64,000 nt of DNA from Pedobacter sp. D749 (GTDB lineage Bacteria > Bacteroidota > Bacteroidia > Sphingobacteriales > Sphingobacteriaceae): contig NZ_CP079218.1 in the NCBI RefSeq assembly GCF_019317285.1, positions 4,960,001-5,024,000 of the forward strand. Reading direction: 5' to 3'. Of the stretch, positions 26,870-35,354 are shown piece by piece. Numbering within the stretch: position 1 is the stretch's first letter; every line of letters starts with the position of its first letter. Both the position numbers and the translations under genes were made by a program. The notes under the pieces were generated by a model. The model was not told the origin of the DNA and made no database searches. It saw only the letters and a program-made list of their open reading frames with translations.

Positions 26870-27709
26870 ATGAACGCATTAACAGTCCTTATTTCCTGCC
26901 CCGATCAAGTTGGTTTGGTTACCAATATTACCCGTGTGCTGGCTGCACATCAATTGAATATTATCGCCATGCGCGAGTTTGTTGATGAAGCCAATAAAGC
27001 ATTTTTTACAAGGATTGCCTGTACCGGAGATTTAGAAGATGCGGAAAAATTAAAGGAAAAACTTTTAGAAAATCTTCCCAATGCTGCTGAGGTAAATTTA
27101 ATTACCAAACAGGAGAAACAGATTGTTGTTTTAGTAACAAAGGAGTACCACTGTTTGGCAGAAATACTGATTAAAAACCAGTTTAAAACTTTAGGTGCTA
27201 ATGTTCAATGTGTCATTGGTAATTACGAAAGCCTGAGAGATTTTACCGAAAAACTAGGCATTCCTTATTTTTTCGTGGATCATAATAATAAGGATAAAAG
27301 TGAATTCGAGGCTGAAGTAAAAACTATTATCAATCGATTTGAGATAGATTATTTGGTGTTAGCTAAATTTATGCGGATTCTTTCAGTTGATTTTGTAAAA
27401 GACTATGCAGGTAAAATCATCAATATTCATCATTCTTTTTTACCTGCTTTTATTGGTGCCAATCCTTATCGACAGGCTTTTGAGCGTGGGGTAAAAATTA
27501 TCGGGGCTACTGCACATTTTGTTACCAATAATTTGGATGAAGGTCCGATTATTACACAACATACCAATCACATCGACCATAATTTTGGGGTAAAAGAAAT
27601 GATTCGTGCTGGTAAAGAGATAGAGAAAAAAGTATTATTAGAAGCATTGGAACTTATTTTTGAAGACCGTGTTTTTGTAAGCGGTAATAAAACGGTGGTG
27701 TTTAAATGA
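26870..27709 (+). CDS. purU: Formyltetrahydrofolate deformylase PurU
   Basis: 279 residues. An N-terminal ACT domain (1-80) is followed by a formyltransferase-like domain (84-279). Catalytic positions are intact: N185 and H187 in INIHHSFLPAF and D223 in LDEGPIITQ. PurU hydrolyses 10-formyl-tetrahydrofolate to formate and tetrahydrofolate, balancing one-carbon pools; the ACT domain senses methionine or glycine in studied members. It is divergent from rmuC, and its end is followed by a half GTCAT repeat near 27762-27789. Confidence 0.94.
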   Translation: MNALTVLISCPDQVGLVTNITRVLAAHQLNIIAMREFVDEANKAFFTRIACTGDLEDAEKLKEKLLENLPNAAEVNLITKQEKQIVVLVTKEYHCLAEILIKNQFKTLGANVQCVIGNYESLRDFTEKLGIPYFFVDHNNKDKSEFEAEVKTIINRFEIDYLVLAKFMRILSVDFVKDYAGKIINIHHSFLPAFIGANPYRQAFERGVKIIGATAHFVTNNLDEGPIITQHTNHIDHNFGVKEMIRAGKEIEKKVLLEALELIFEDRVFVSGNKTVVFK

Positions 27710-27851
27710 TGTAAAATGTAAGATGGATGATGGAATTGATGTCACTCCTTTGCCACTGTTTGTCATCCTGAATGCAATGAAGGATCTTTAAAGAAAGCCA
27801 AACTCTATGTTCTCTGTGCTTTTTCTCCGTGTTCTCTGTGGTAAAAAACAA

Positions 27852-28988
27852 CTATAATTTATTCAACAATAAATTCGCTACATCTTCTCCTGTTTGAGCG
27901 CCAATAGCAACGCCCATTCCGTTACACCTCGTGGCACAAAAGATATTCAGCTTAATCTCTTCTATAAATGGTTCAAGAGTTTTTCCAAAAGCCATGATGC
28001 CGCTCCAGCGATAATCTATTTCGAAAGCGGTTTTCGGTAAGATTACGTCTTTTAGTAAATTTTCCAACGCCAGTTGTACGGGTTCGGTTTGTCCGAATGT
28101 AGTGGTTTCTTCTGCTTTAAAATCAATGTTGCGGCCGCCACCCAATAAAATTCTGTTATTTATATTTCTGAAGTAGTAATAACCTTTATTGTAATGGAAA
28201 GTACCTGCTATCTTTAAATCTTTAATGGGTTTGGTAATTAAAACCTGTCCACGGCCTGGAGTAATATCGGCACTAGGTAATAACTCTTTAATAAATGCAT
28301 TGGTGGTTAATATTAATCTCTTGCAAAAAAAGGTTGCGTTTTTGGTTATTAAATGAGAGCCATCTGTTTCCTGAATCAAACGATCTACCTTGCAACTATT
28401 AAAAATACAGATTCCGAGTTGTTGTGCATATTGGATTAAAGCAAACATCATTTTACCACTGTCAATCTGTGCCTCATATCGGTTTTCGATCAAAGTTTCA
28501 ATTGATTCGAAACCAAAAGCTTTTATTTTATTATTGCTAATGCTAAAAGCATTGGCTCCAATAATGTCGTTAATAAGATAGTTATAATGTTCAATTTTGG
28601 ATACACATGTGTCGGCCAAAAAATGATGTTCCTGTTTAAATAATTCGTATCCGCCTAAACATTGGTAATCAATGGTTTTATCGCCCAATAAGTTACGCAG
28701 TTTGAGCAGACCTTTCCACCTTCTTTCTATCAGTGAGGCAAGCTGTTCCTGTCCGCAGGTTTCTTCTTGCACTATGAGTTCAGAAATACTGCCAAAGCAG
28801 GCGAAACCCGCATTTTTTGTACTTGCACCAGCTGGCAAAAGGCCCCGTTCCAGTATCATAATTTTTAAGGATGGTGCTGATTTTTTAAGGTGAATGGCAG
28901 CATTTAAACCCACAATTCCGCTACCGATAATAATGACATCATAATTTAAAAAGGATTCTTTTTCCCAGTATGAAAGATCAAATAACAT
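27852..28988 (-). CDS. FAD-dependent oxidoreductase (DAO family)
   Basis: 378 residues from the ATG at 28988; an earlier in-frame ATG adds an unlikely MNVKKQYIYI tail. The FAD motif is DVIIIGSGIVGLNAAIHLKK near residues 17-36, with an acidic end of the second strand (MILERG) and the STKNAGFACFG loop. The DAO fold continues with a C-terminal GRGQVLIT and RWSGIMAFG. Substrate is not readable: D-amino acids, glycine-like amines or a glycerol-type compound are possible. It is divergent from the zinc metallopeptidase gene. Confidence 0.87.
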   Translation of the reverse strand: MLFDLSYWEKESFLNYDVIIIGSGIVGLNAAIHLKKSAPSLKIMILERGLLPAGASTKNAGFACFGSISELIVQEETCGQEQLASLIERRWKGLLKLRNLLGDKTIDYQCLGGYELFKQEHHFLADTCVSKIEHYNYLINDIIGANAFSISNNKIKAFGFESIETLIENRYEAQIDSGKMMFALIQYAQQLGICIFNSCKVDRLIQETDGSHLITKNATFFCKRLILTTNAFIKELLPSADITPGRGQVLITKPIKDLKIAGTFHYNKGYYYFRNINNRILLGGGRNIDFKAEETTTFGQTEPVQLALENLLKDVILPKTAFEIDYRWSGIMAFGKTLEPFIEEIKLNIFCATRCNGMGVAIGAQTGEDVANLLLNKL

Positions 28989-29071
28989 AATATAAATGTA
29001 CTGTTTTTTAACATTCAAATAATATGGGAACGCTTTTTGATATATGCCAAACGAAAAACATACATAAGAAA

Positions 29072-29767
29072 ATGGGAGTTTATTTAATATTAATCATCCC
29101 GGTATTATTGCTGAGCATGTTTGTACAATGGCGGTTTAGAAACAAGTTTTCCAAGTATGCCGAGATGCAATTAAGCTCTGGTTTATCGGGCAAGGAGGTA
29201 GCGGAAAGAATGCTACATGATAATGGGATATATGACGTGAAAGTGATGAGTACCGAAGGGCAATTAACAGATCATTACAATCCATCAGATAAAACCGTTA
29301 ATTTAAGTACAGATGTATATTATAGCCGAAGCGTAGCAGCAGCGGCGGTGGCGGCTCACGAATGTGGACATGCAGTGCAACAGGCTAAATCCTATAACTG
29401 GTTACAGTTAAGAAGCAGCATGGTGCCGGTAGTAAGCATATCATCTAATCTTTTACAATGGGTATTATTAATTGGAGTATTGTTAATAGGTTTTACCGGA
29501 AACCCAATTGTTTTGGCCATTGGTGTAGTAGGTTTAGCATTGGTAACCATATTTAGTATCATTACCTTGCCAGTCGAATTTGATGCCAGTAACCGTGCAT
29601 TGGCCTGGCTAAAAAACAATAATGGTGTAATGCAAACACAGGAAGAAAATGCACAAGCTAAAGATGCACTTTGGTGGGCAGCTATGACGTATGTGGTAGC
29701 AGCGGTTGGCGCACTTGCAAATTTATTATATTACGCATCAATGCTTTTTGGAAGAAGCAGGGATTAA
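29072..29767 (+). CDS. Membrane zinc metallopeptidase (YugP family)
   Basis: 231 residues from the ATG at 29072; the frame extends to 29024, but the membrane helix starts at the chosen Met (MGVYLILIIPVLLLSMFVQW). The zinc motif HECGH (HExxH) lies near residue 94 in VAAHECGHAVQ. Two further membrane segments lie at about 118-145 and 148-170, and one near the C-terminus. This matches the neutral zinc metallopeptidase YugP family (Zn_peptidase_2). Substrate is unknown; membrane or envelope proteins are likely. Confidence 0.9.
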   Translation: MGVYLILIIPVLLLSMFVQWRFRNKFSKYAEMQLSSGLSGKEVAERMLHDNGIYDVKVMSTEGQLTDHYNPSDKTVNLSTDVYYSRSVAAAAVAAHECGHAVQQAKSYNWLQLRSSMVPVVSISSNLLQWVLLIGVLLIGFTGNPIVLAIGVVGLALVTIFSIITLPVEFDASNRALAWLKNNNGVMQTQEENAQAKDALWWAAMTYVVAAVGALANLLYYASMLFGRSRD

Positions 29768-29847
29768 GGAATATCCAATTATGAAAATACAATGCGGCTG
29801 GGATAATGATCCTGGCCGTTTTTGGTTTGAAGGTATTTTAATAAAGT

Positions 29848-30375
29848 TTTTTTGGAAAGCACTTTCGGTGGGAATAGGAATGCTTCGGTCCCGCTCTCGC
29901 TTCTGACTGTAGAAAATATCGGCATCCCGCTTCGATCGGGTTTAGGTGGCACGGTAAGTTGTAAATTTGGGGTTGCAGGGTGCAGAAAAAGGATTTGTAC
30001 TAAATGCTGAAACTGCCTTTCTATGATATAAATCCTGTTTTTTGGAAAGCAGGTTTTGTGGTAATAGGAGTGCTTCGGTCCCGCTCCCACTTTTGCCGAT
30101 AGAAAAATATCGGCATCCCGCTTCGATCGGGTTTAAGTGGCACGGTAAGTTGTAAATTTGGGGTTGCAGGGTTCAAGAAGAAGGATTTATCTGAAATGCT
30201 GAAATTGCCTTTCTATGATATAAATCCTGTTTTTTGGAAAGCAGGTTTTGTGGTAATAGGAGTGCTTCGGTCCCGCTCCCGCTTCTGCCGATAGAAAAAT
30301 ATCGGCATCTCGCTTCGATCGGGTTTAAGTGGCACGGTAGGTTGTAAATTTAGGGTTGCAGGGTTCAAGAATAAC
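29848..30375 (+). repeat. Tandem repeat: about 190-bp unit, three copies
   Basis: Units start at about 29848, 30038 and 30230 (periods of 190 and 192 bp) with ttttttggaaagc. Each holds tgcttcggtcccgctc, a hairpin of TGCCGATA/TATCGGCA around GAAAAA (perfect at 30094-30115 and 30286-30307, decayed in unit 1), cttcgatcgggttta and ggcacggta. TAAATTTG occurs at 29962-29969 and 30153-30160, decayed in unit 3. The third unit is interrupted; its missing tail (gaaatgctgaaattgc) reappears at about 30507. No coding function is supported. Confidence 0.85.
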
Positions 30376-30590
30376 AGTTTACACGCCATGCTGTTAAACC
30401 TTTGATATTGGCAGAAACATTGCAATTTAAACCTGATTGAAATGGAAAGCCCTTAAGCGAGGAACGAGTGCGGACTTGAAATGGAAAGCAGGACTAACAT
30501 TAAAATGAAATGCTGAAATTGCTTTTCTAAAAAATGAATGTTGGTTTCGCCCTTCGACTACGCTCAGGGTGACAAAAATAAAGAAAAAAA
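30376..30590. other. Intergenic remainder after the tandem repeat
   Basis: Holds the displaced end of the third repeat unit (about 30507-30530) and a half repeat 'cccttcgactacgctcagggtgac' type at 30551-30574. No gene is seen. Confidence 0.5.
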
Positions 30591-30977
30591 TTAATTTAAT
30601 TTATAAGGGGCTACCAATTGAAATTCGGGAATATCGACATCGAATTCTGAGCCGTCGATATCGCGTTTCATCAAATATCTACCTTTCATGCTACCCATGT
30701 CAGTTTTTAGGTTACAACCTGAAACGTACACATGCGTTTCGCCAGGTTGAATAATAGGCTGCAAACCGACAACACCCTCACCTTCTACTTCCCTGCGGCT
30801 GGAGTTCGAATCGAAAATTAACCATTGGCGGCGCATTAACTGCACAGCATAATCAGAAAGGTTGGAAATTTCTACACGATAAGCGAACATAAAATGCTCG
30901 TTGGCCGGATTTGAATATTCTGGCTGGTAAACTGTTTCAACTGAAACTTTAACCCCGTCTGTAATAGCTGTAACCAT
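30591..30977 (-). CDS. apaG: ApaG family protein
   Basis: 128 residues from the ATG at 30977, the normal ApaG length; the longer frame would overlap dusB. The chain is a single fibronectin-III-like beta sandwich with the signatures FAYRVEISNLS, QLMRRQWLIFDSN, EGEGVVGLQP and GSMKGRYLM. ApaG is linked to cobalt/magnesium tolerance in gamma-proteobacteria, but its biochemical role is unresolved. It lies 35 nt after dusB on the same strand and is probably co-transcribed. Confidence 0.93.
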   Translation of the reverse strand: MVTAITDGVKVSVETVYQPEYSNPANEHFMFAYRVEISNLSDYAVQLMRRQWLIFDSNSSRREVEGEGVVGLQPIIQPGETHVYVSGCNLKTDMGSMKGRYLMKRDIDGSEFDVDIPEFQLVAPYKLN

Positions 30978-31012
30978 GATGATAACGAATGTAAGAAAAA
31001 ACCTTTCAAAAA

Positions 31013-32020
31013 TCAAGCCAGTACTTTAGTGGCGTCGTAGTCGGCAAATTTCTCTGCCACTTCTTCTAAAATGCTGTAAATGTTGTTAATATCGGGCTCT
31101 GCCACCAAACGCATACGGTAAGGTTTAAAATCTGGCAGACCTTTAAAATAGTTTGCGTAATGGCGGCGCATTTCGAAAATCCCTGTTTTAGGACCTTTCC
31201 ATTCCAGCGATTTATCCAAATGGGTACGACAAACGTCAATCCTTTCTTCAATAGTTGGTCCGGCAAGGTGTTCGCCGGTTTTGAAGAAGTGTTTTACCTC
31301 GCGGAAAATCCAGGGGTAACCAATGGCCGCACGACCGATCATAATGCCATCTACCTCATATTCCATACGCCAGTTGGCTGCTTTTTCAGGACTATCTACA
31401 TCACCATTGCCAAAAATTGGAATTTTGATGCGTGGATTGCGTTTAATTTCGCGTATAAGTGCCCAATCTGCCTCGCCTTTATATAATTGAGCCCTTGTTC
31501 GGCCATGGATGGTAAGCGCCTGGATACCCACATCCTGTAGTCGCTCGGCAACCTCATAAACATTTTTGGTATTGTCGTCCCAGCCTAAGCGGGTTTTCAC
31601 GGTAACAGGCAAATGCGAAGCTTTAACTACTGCATCAGTCATTTTTACCATTTTATCAATATCTTGCAATAAGCTGGAGCCAGCACCTTTGCAAACCACA
31701 TTTTTTACCGGACAGCCATAATTAATATCCACAAGATCCGGACCTGCGGCAGAAGCAATTTCTGAGGCTTCGCGCATGTGATCGATATCTCCACCAAAAA
31801 TCTGGATGCCGATCGGTCTTTCGTATTCGAAAATGTCAAGTTTTTGTCTGCTTTTTGCCGCGTCGCGAATTAAGCCTTCCGAAGAAATAAACTCGGTATA
31901 CATCATGTCAGCCCCGTTTTTTTTGCATACGTAACGGAAGGGTGGATCGCTTACATCCTCCATTGGAGCGAGCAATAAGGGGAACTCACCTAAATCTATA
32001 TTTCCTATCTTAACAGACAT
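31013..32020 (-). CDS. dusB: tRNA-dihydrouridine synthase (DusB type)
   Basis: 335 residues, full length. FMN-barrel landmarks are APMEDVSDPPFR at 18-29, the catalytic C110 in NYGCPVKNVVCKGAGS, VTVKTRLGWD, HGRTRAQLYKGEADW and GNGDV, with GIMIGRAAIGYPWIF at the phosphate site. A C-terminal helical tRNA-binding domain follows. It reduces uridine to dihydrouridine in the tRNA D-loop. A -7 box lies 30 nt upstream, and apaG follows closely, so the two form a short operon. Confidence 0.94.
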   Translation of the reverse strand: MSVKIGNIDLGEFPLLLAPMEDVSDPPFRYVCKKNGADMMYTEFISSEGLIRDAAKSRQKLDIFEYERPIGIQIFGGDIDHMREASEIASAAGPDLVDINYGCPVKNVVCKGAGSSLLQDIDKMVKMTDAVVKASHLPVTVKTRLGWDDNTKNVYEVAERLQDVGIQALTIHGRTRAQLYKGEADWALIREIKRNPRIKIPIFGNGDVDSPEKAANWRMEYEVDGIMIGRAAIGYPWIFREVKHFFKTGEHLAGPTIEERIDVCRTHLDKSLEWKGPKTGIFEMRRHYANYFKGLPDFKPYRMRLVAEPDINNIYSILEEVAEKFADYDATKVLA

Positions 32021-32049
32021 TTTCTATCTTCAACAATTAATAAAACACA

Positions 32050-32057
32050 CAAAGGTA
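32050..32057 (-). promoter_or_regulatory. -7 promoter box of dusB
   Basis: TACCTTTG on the minus strand, ending 29 nt before the start codon at 32020. The -33 position shows no clear TTTG. Confidence 0.5.
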
Positions 32058-32063
32058 CAAATA

Positions 32064-32990
32064 ATGAATTTTGTAACACCCATCCGCAAAGGCAGCCACC
32101 CACTTTTACAGATATTTTTACTTTGCGTTTACTGGGCCGCTGGTGCGGTAATATGCACATTATTAGGTTTTATAGCCGTTGCAATTGTTTATGGCACCTC
32201 CATATTTAACGAATTTGGGATGATATTGAGTGGTGATCCTAAGTATATAACGGCCTTAAAAATAATCCAGATTTTTAGTTCGATCGGGATGTTTATATTA
32301 CCTCCTATTGTTTTAGCTTATACAGAAGGACAAAAACCAAATACTTTTTATGGGTTTAATAAGCCATCTTTTATTCCCTTGATATTGGTTTTAGCGATCA
32401 TGATTTTTAGTATGCCCTTTATGGAATGGGTAGCTGTACTTAATCAAAAAATGGTGCTTCCAGAGTTTTTAAAGGGGGTAGAAAACTGGATGAAGATGAA
32501 GGAACAGGAAGCTATGAAAATGACCATTCAACTCATTACGGTGAGGAGCAATTGGGATTTTGTGGTTAACCTGATTATGATAGCGGTATTGCCTGCTATT
32601 GGCGAAGAGCTCTTTTTCAGGGCAGGGCTACAGGGTTCGTTGCAAAAAATGATGGGCAATCATCACGTCGCCATTTGGAGTACGGCCATTATCTTTAGTG
32701 CAATCCATCTCCAGTTTTATGGATTTTTGCCACGCATGTTACTGGGTGCTGGCTTTGGTTATCTGTATTATTATAGCGGAAGCATCTGGTATGCCATGGT
32801 GGCGCATTTTTTAAACAATGCTTATGCGGTTTGTGCTGCTTTTTATATGCAAAAACATCACATGCCACTCGATAAAGCTGATGAACCGATTGGTTTTCCG
32901 TGGTATGGCTATTTAATTAGTGCAATAATTACCATAGCTTTGTTTAAATTTTTTAAAGATAACGCAACACGTGAGCGAAAATTGGGTTAA
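32064..32990 (+). CDS. CPBP-family intramembrane glutamic protease
   Basis: 308 residues with about seven membrane helices. The family's catalytic motifs are intact: EELFFR (E181, E182, R186), FSAIH with H215, and HFLNN (H248, N251). CPBP (Abi/Rce1-like) proteases cleave within membranes; bacterial substrates are mostly unknown, with roles in peptide maturation or immunity in some cases. It begins an operon: the DUF2007 gene overlaps its end by 20 nt, and cdsA follows. It is divergent from dusB with a 43-bp gap. Confidence 0.92.
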   Translation: MNFVTPIRKGSHPLLQIFLLCVYWAAGAVICTLLGFIAVAIVYGTSIFNEFGMILSGDPKYITALKIIQIFSSIGMFILPPIVLAYTEGQKPNTFYGFNKPSFIPLILVLAIMIFSMPFMEWVAVLNQKMVLPEFLKGVENWMKMKEQEAMKMTIQLITVRSNWDFVVNLIMIAVLPAIGEELFFRAGLQGSLQKMMGNHHVAIWSTAIIFSAIHLQFYGFLPRMLLGAGFGYLYYYSGSIWYAMVAHFLNNAYAVCAAFYMQKHHMPLDKADEPIGFPWYGYLISAIITIALFKFFKDNATRERKLG

Positions 32991-33177
32991 AGTATATACC
33001 ACCAGCGATGCCTTTGGGGCAGAGGTATTAAAACAGGGACTAACAGAGGCTGGCATCCCGGCAGTAACAATAAATAAACAGCTCTCGGCTTATAATATTG
33101 GCGAAATAAATGTTTTGGTGAATAAGGTAGATTTCGATAAAGCCATAGAATACATCGTTCAAAACGAAATTGAATAA
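32971..33177 (+). CDS. DUF2007 family small protein
   Basis: 68 residues starting with GTG at 32971, inside the last 20 nt of the CPBP gene. The whole chain is one DUF2007 ferredoxin-like domain: VKVYTTSDAFGAEVLKQGLTEAGIP and a second half VLVNKVDFDKAIEYI. The family is sometimes called 'putative signal transducing protein', with PII-like topology; function is unknown. The overlap implies translational coupling to the protease, and cdsA follows 47 nt later. Confidence 0.88.
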   Translation: MSENWVKVYTTSDAFGAEVLKQGLTEAGIPAVTINKQLSAYNIGEINVLVNKVDFDKAIEYIVQNEIE

Positions 33178-33224
33178 CAGGCTAAACATCATCCATTTTA
33201 CATCTCCCATTTTACATTTTTAAC

Positions 33225-34034
33225 ATGAAAACCAGGGCAATAACCGCTTTCTTTTTTACCATCGTAATGCTTGGCTCTATCTTTTTGGGGAGTTATACGT
33301 TTACAGTCTTTTACCTCATTCTAAGTGTTTTATCCTTGTTCGAGTTTTATAAGCTGATTAAAAATTCAGGTATCAGGCCACATCGGAATATTGGTCTGGC
33401 AGCAGGATCTTTAATCTTTTTAATGGCTGCAGGCTTACATTACTTAGCATATGATGTTAAATACCTGTTGCTTTGCATCCCGCTCATTTTCTCCGTTTTT
33501 ATTACTGAGCTGTACAAGAAAAACAAAATTCCATTCGCCAATATCTCTTACACTTTTGTTGGTTTTGTTTATGTAACCATTCCTTTCTGTTTTTTCCACG
33601 CCCTGGGCTTTTTAAAAAACTGGAATGAATATAACTTTCATTTACCACTCGCATTTTTATTGATGCTTTGGGCAAATGATACAGGTGCTTATCTGTTTGG
33701 TGTAAAATACGGTAAACGTAAATTGTTCGAACGTCATTCGCCAAAGAAAAGTTGGGAAGGATTTTTTGGGGGTATGTTCACTAGTGTTTTGGTTGGTTTT
33801 GGTTTATCTTTTCTCTTTACTGAAAGCCCGGCTTGGGTTTGGGCTGGTATGGCTGTATTAATTGCAAGTTTTGGTACACTGGGCGATTTGGTAGAATCGA
33901 TGCTTAAACGCAGTTTGGATACAAAAGATAGTGGTGGATTGTTACCTGGGCATGGCGGCTTATTAGATCGTTTTGATGGATTGTTATTGGCTGCTCCGGT
34001 AGTTTACGCCTACTTGTATCTGATTTTGTATTAA
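33225..34034 (+). CDS. cdsA: Phosphatidate cytidylyltransferase CdsA
   Basis: 269 residues with about seven to eight membrane helices. The family signature appears as DSGGLLPGHGGLLDRFDGLL near the C-terminus, with the acidic metal-binding residues kept. GKRKLFERHSPKKSWEG is the conserved cytoplasmic loop. CdsA makes CDP-diacylglycerol from phosphatidate and CTP, the branch point of phospholipid synthesis. It is the third gene of an operon with a CPBP protease and a DUF2007 protein. Confidence 0.95.
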   Translation: MKTRAITAFFFTIVMLGSIFLGSYTFTVFYLILSVLSLFEFYKLIKNSGIRPHRNIGLAAGSLIFLMAAGLHYLAYDVKYLLLCIPLIFSVFITELYKKNKIPFANISYTFVGFVYVTIPFCFFHALGFLKNWNEYNFHLPLAFLLMLWANDTGAYLFGVKYGKRKLFERHSPKKSWEGFFGGMFTSVLVGFGLSFLFTESPAWVWAGMAVLIASFGTLGDLVESMLKRSLDTKDSGGLLPGHGGLLDRFDGLLLAAPVVYAYLYLILY

Positions 34035-34047
34035 AGGTTTATTTATC

Positions 34048-34150
34048 GTCCTCGTTTGTAACGAGGATGAATGAGATTCACATTTGTAATGTAGTTTTGT
34101 TATTAGCGATACTATCGCTATTCTCGCTAATCCTCGTTATAAACGAGGAC
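34048..34150. repeat. Nested palindrome (cruciform-like element)
   Basis: GTCCTCGTTTGTAACGAGGA (34048-34067) is mirrored by TCCTCGTTATAAACGAGGAC (34131-34150) with one mismatch. Each arm is itself palindromic (CCTCGTT/AACGAGG). A further perfect hairpin TAGCGATA-C-TATCGCTA sits inside at 34104-34120. It lies between the convergent cdsA and methyltransferase genes and may end both transcripts. Confidence 0.8.
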
Positions 34151-34163
34151 TATAATGTGTTTC

Positions 34164-34829
34164 TTATGCTGTAGCCGTTACAATATAATATTCCCTCTCT
34201 ATCTTTTCGTCGGTCTTACTTTGCACCCGCTCTAATTTTTTAGCAGTATCTTTAATTGTAAAACCAGCTTCTTCTAATAATTGCATTACTTTTTCTATTC
34301 CATATAGCGTAAACCCATAGGAAGTAAAAGGAAGATTTTGCATAAAGGTTTTATCGGCAAAACATAAGGCAAAAATGCCATTTGGTTTTAAAGTGCGCTT
34401 AATTTCGTTAAGGTATTTGATTGGATTGCTCCAGAAATAGAGGGTATTTACGGTAAAAATTTTATCGAACTGATTATTTTTAAAAGGTAGCGTAGCTCCA
34501 TCCGTTAGTTCAAAACGGACAGTACCTTTATCAATAAGATCGTGATTGATTTCTTTTGCTTCAGCAATCATCGTTTCTGAAATATCGGCTCCGTAATATT
34601 TTAGATTTTCTGCTTTTGATAATAATTGAGCGATATGGCCACCATTCCCATGACCGATTTCTAAAACAGTTTCATTGCTTTTAAGATCTAATGCCTCAAT
34701 TGCAGAAGTGGTCATGCCGACATTACTGGTATGCATCATCTCTCCTGTTTTAATGCCATGTTCACCTTCAGGACAGCTTAATTGTTTCGCAATATTCTTT
34801 AACTCTTCTTCCGTATGTTGATGCTCCAT
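34164..34829 (-). CDS. Class I SAM-dependent methyltransferase
   Basis: 221 residues from the ATG at 34829; a TTG two codons earlier is possible. The SAM motif I is VLEIGHGNGGH at 55-65. The acidic end of strand 2 (YYGADIS), motif II (DGATLPFKNNQFDKIFTVNTLYF) and the motif III region (LKPNGIFALCF) follow. This is the UbiE/Coq5-like small-molecule group. The substrate cannot be named. It ends close to the cruciform-like element, and the thioesterase gene lies 60 bp upstream on the same strand. Confidence 0.87.
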   Translation of the reverse strand: MEHQHTEEELKNIAKQLSCPEGEHGIKTGEMMHTSNVGMTTSAIEALDLKSNETVLEIGHGNGGHIAQLLSKAENLKYYGADISETMIAEAKEINHDLIDKGTVRFELTDGATLPFKNNQFDKIFTVNTLYFWSNPIKYLNEIKRTLKPNGIFALCFADKTFMQNLPFTSYGFTLYGIEKVMQLLEEAGFTIKDTAKKLERVQSKTDEKIEREYYIVTATA

Positions 34830-34889
34830 AATCAAATTTAGAGATTTAAATCTGATGATTTCTATCCACTTTATAGAAGATTTATAATA

Positions 34890-35276
34890 TTACTTGATTA
34901 CCTGTACTGGCTTTTTGTTTTCATCGATGGCCACAAAAGTAAAATCGCCATGAACGGCCAGTTCCCTTCCTTCGGCATACATCTGTTCGATATAAATCTC
35001 TACATTAACTTTTAAACTGGTGTTACCCACATGGCTTACCTTACCAATAAGCTCTATGATGGTGCCTGCAGGAATCGGTTTTTTAAAATCAATCCTGTCG
35101 CTACTTACGGTAACCATAATCTGCCGGCTAAAGCGGGTTGCGGTGACAAAAGCAACTTCGTCCATTAAATGCATCGCTGTTCCTCCGAAAAGTGTATCGT
35201 AATGGTTGGTTGTATTTGGGAAAACGGCTTTAAAAATACTGGTTTTTGAATTTTCTATTCTTTCTTCTAATGTCAT
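34890..35276 (-). CDS. Acyl-CoA thioesterase (hotdog fold)
   Basis: 128 residues, a single hotdog domain of the YciA/BFIT type. The conserved segment NHYDTLFGGTAMHLMDEVAF carries the catalytic Asp, and a central helix is followed by SSDRIDFKKPIPAGTIIELIGKV, the typical second strand set. Such enzymes hydrolyse acyl-CoA thioesters with broad chain-length range. It lies between metE (78 bp away) and the methyltransferase, all on the minus strand; there is no evident metabolic link. Confidence 0.9.
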   Translation of the reverse strand: MTLEERIENSKTSIFKAVFPNTTNHYDTLFGGTAMHLMDEVAFVTATRFSRQIMVTVSSDRIDFKKPIPAGTIIELIGKVSHVGNTSLKVNVEIYIEQMYAEGRELAVHGDFTFVAIDENKKPVQVIK

Positions 35277-35354
35277 GGGGTAAATATATGATGAGTAAAA
35301 AGCTTTGACAACTTTCGTAGTTATTTTAAGTAGAAAGTTGCCAAAGTAAAAGAA

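Noticed and set aside
29848..30375. CRISPR array
   Set aside because: Only three units of 190 bp, no short repeat-spacer pattern and no cas genes.
29779..30425. Minus-strand frames across the tandem repeat
   Set aside because: Their peptides simply repeat with the 190-bp unit and show no protein features.
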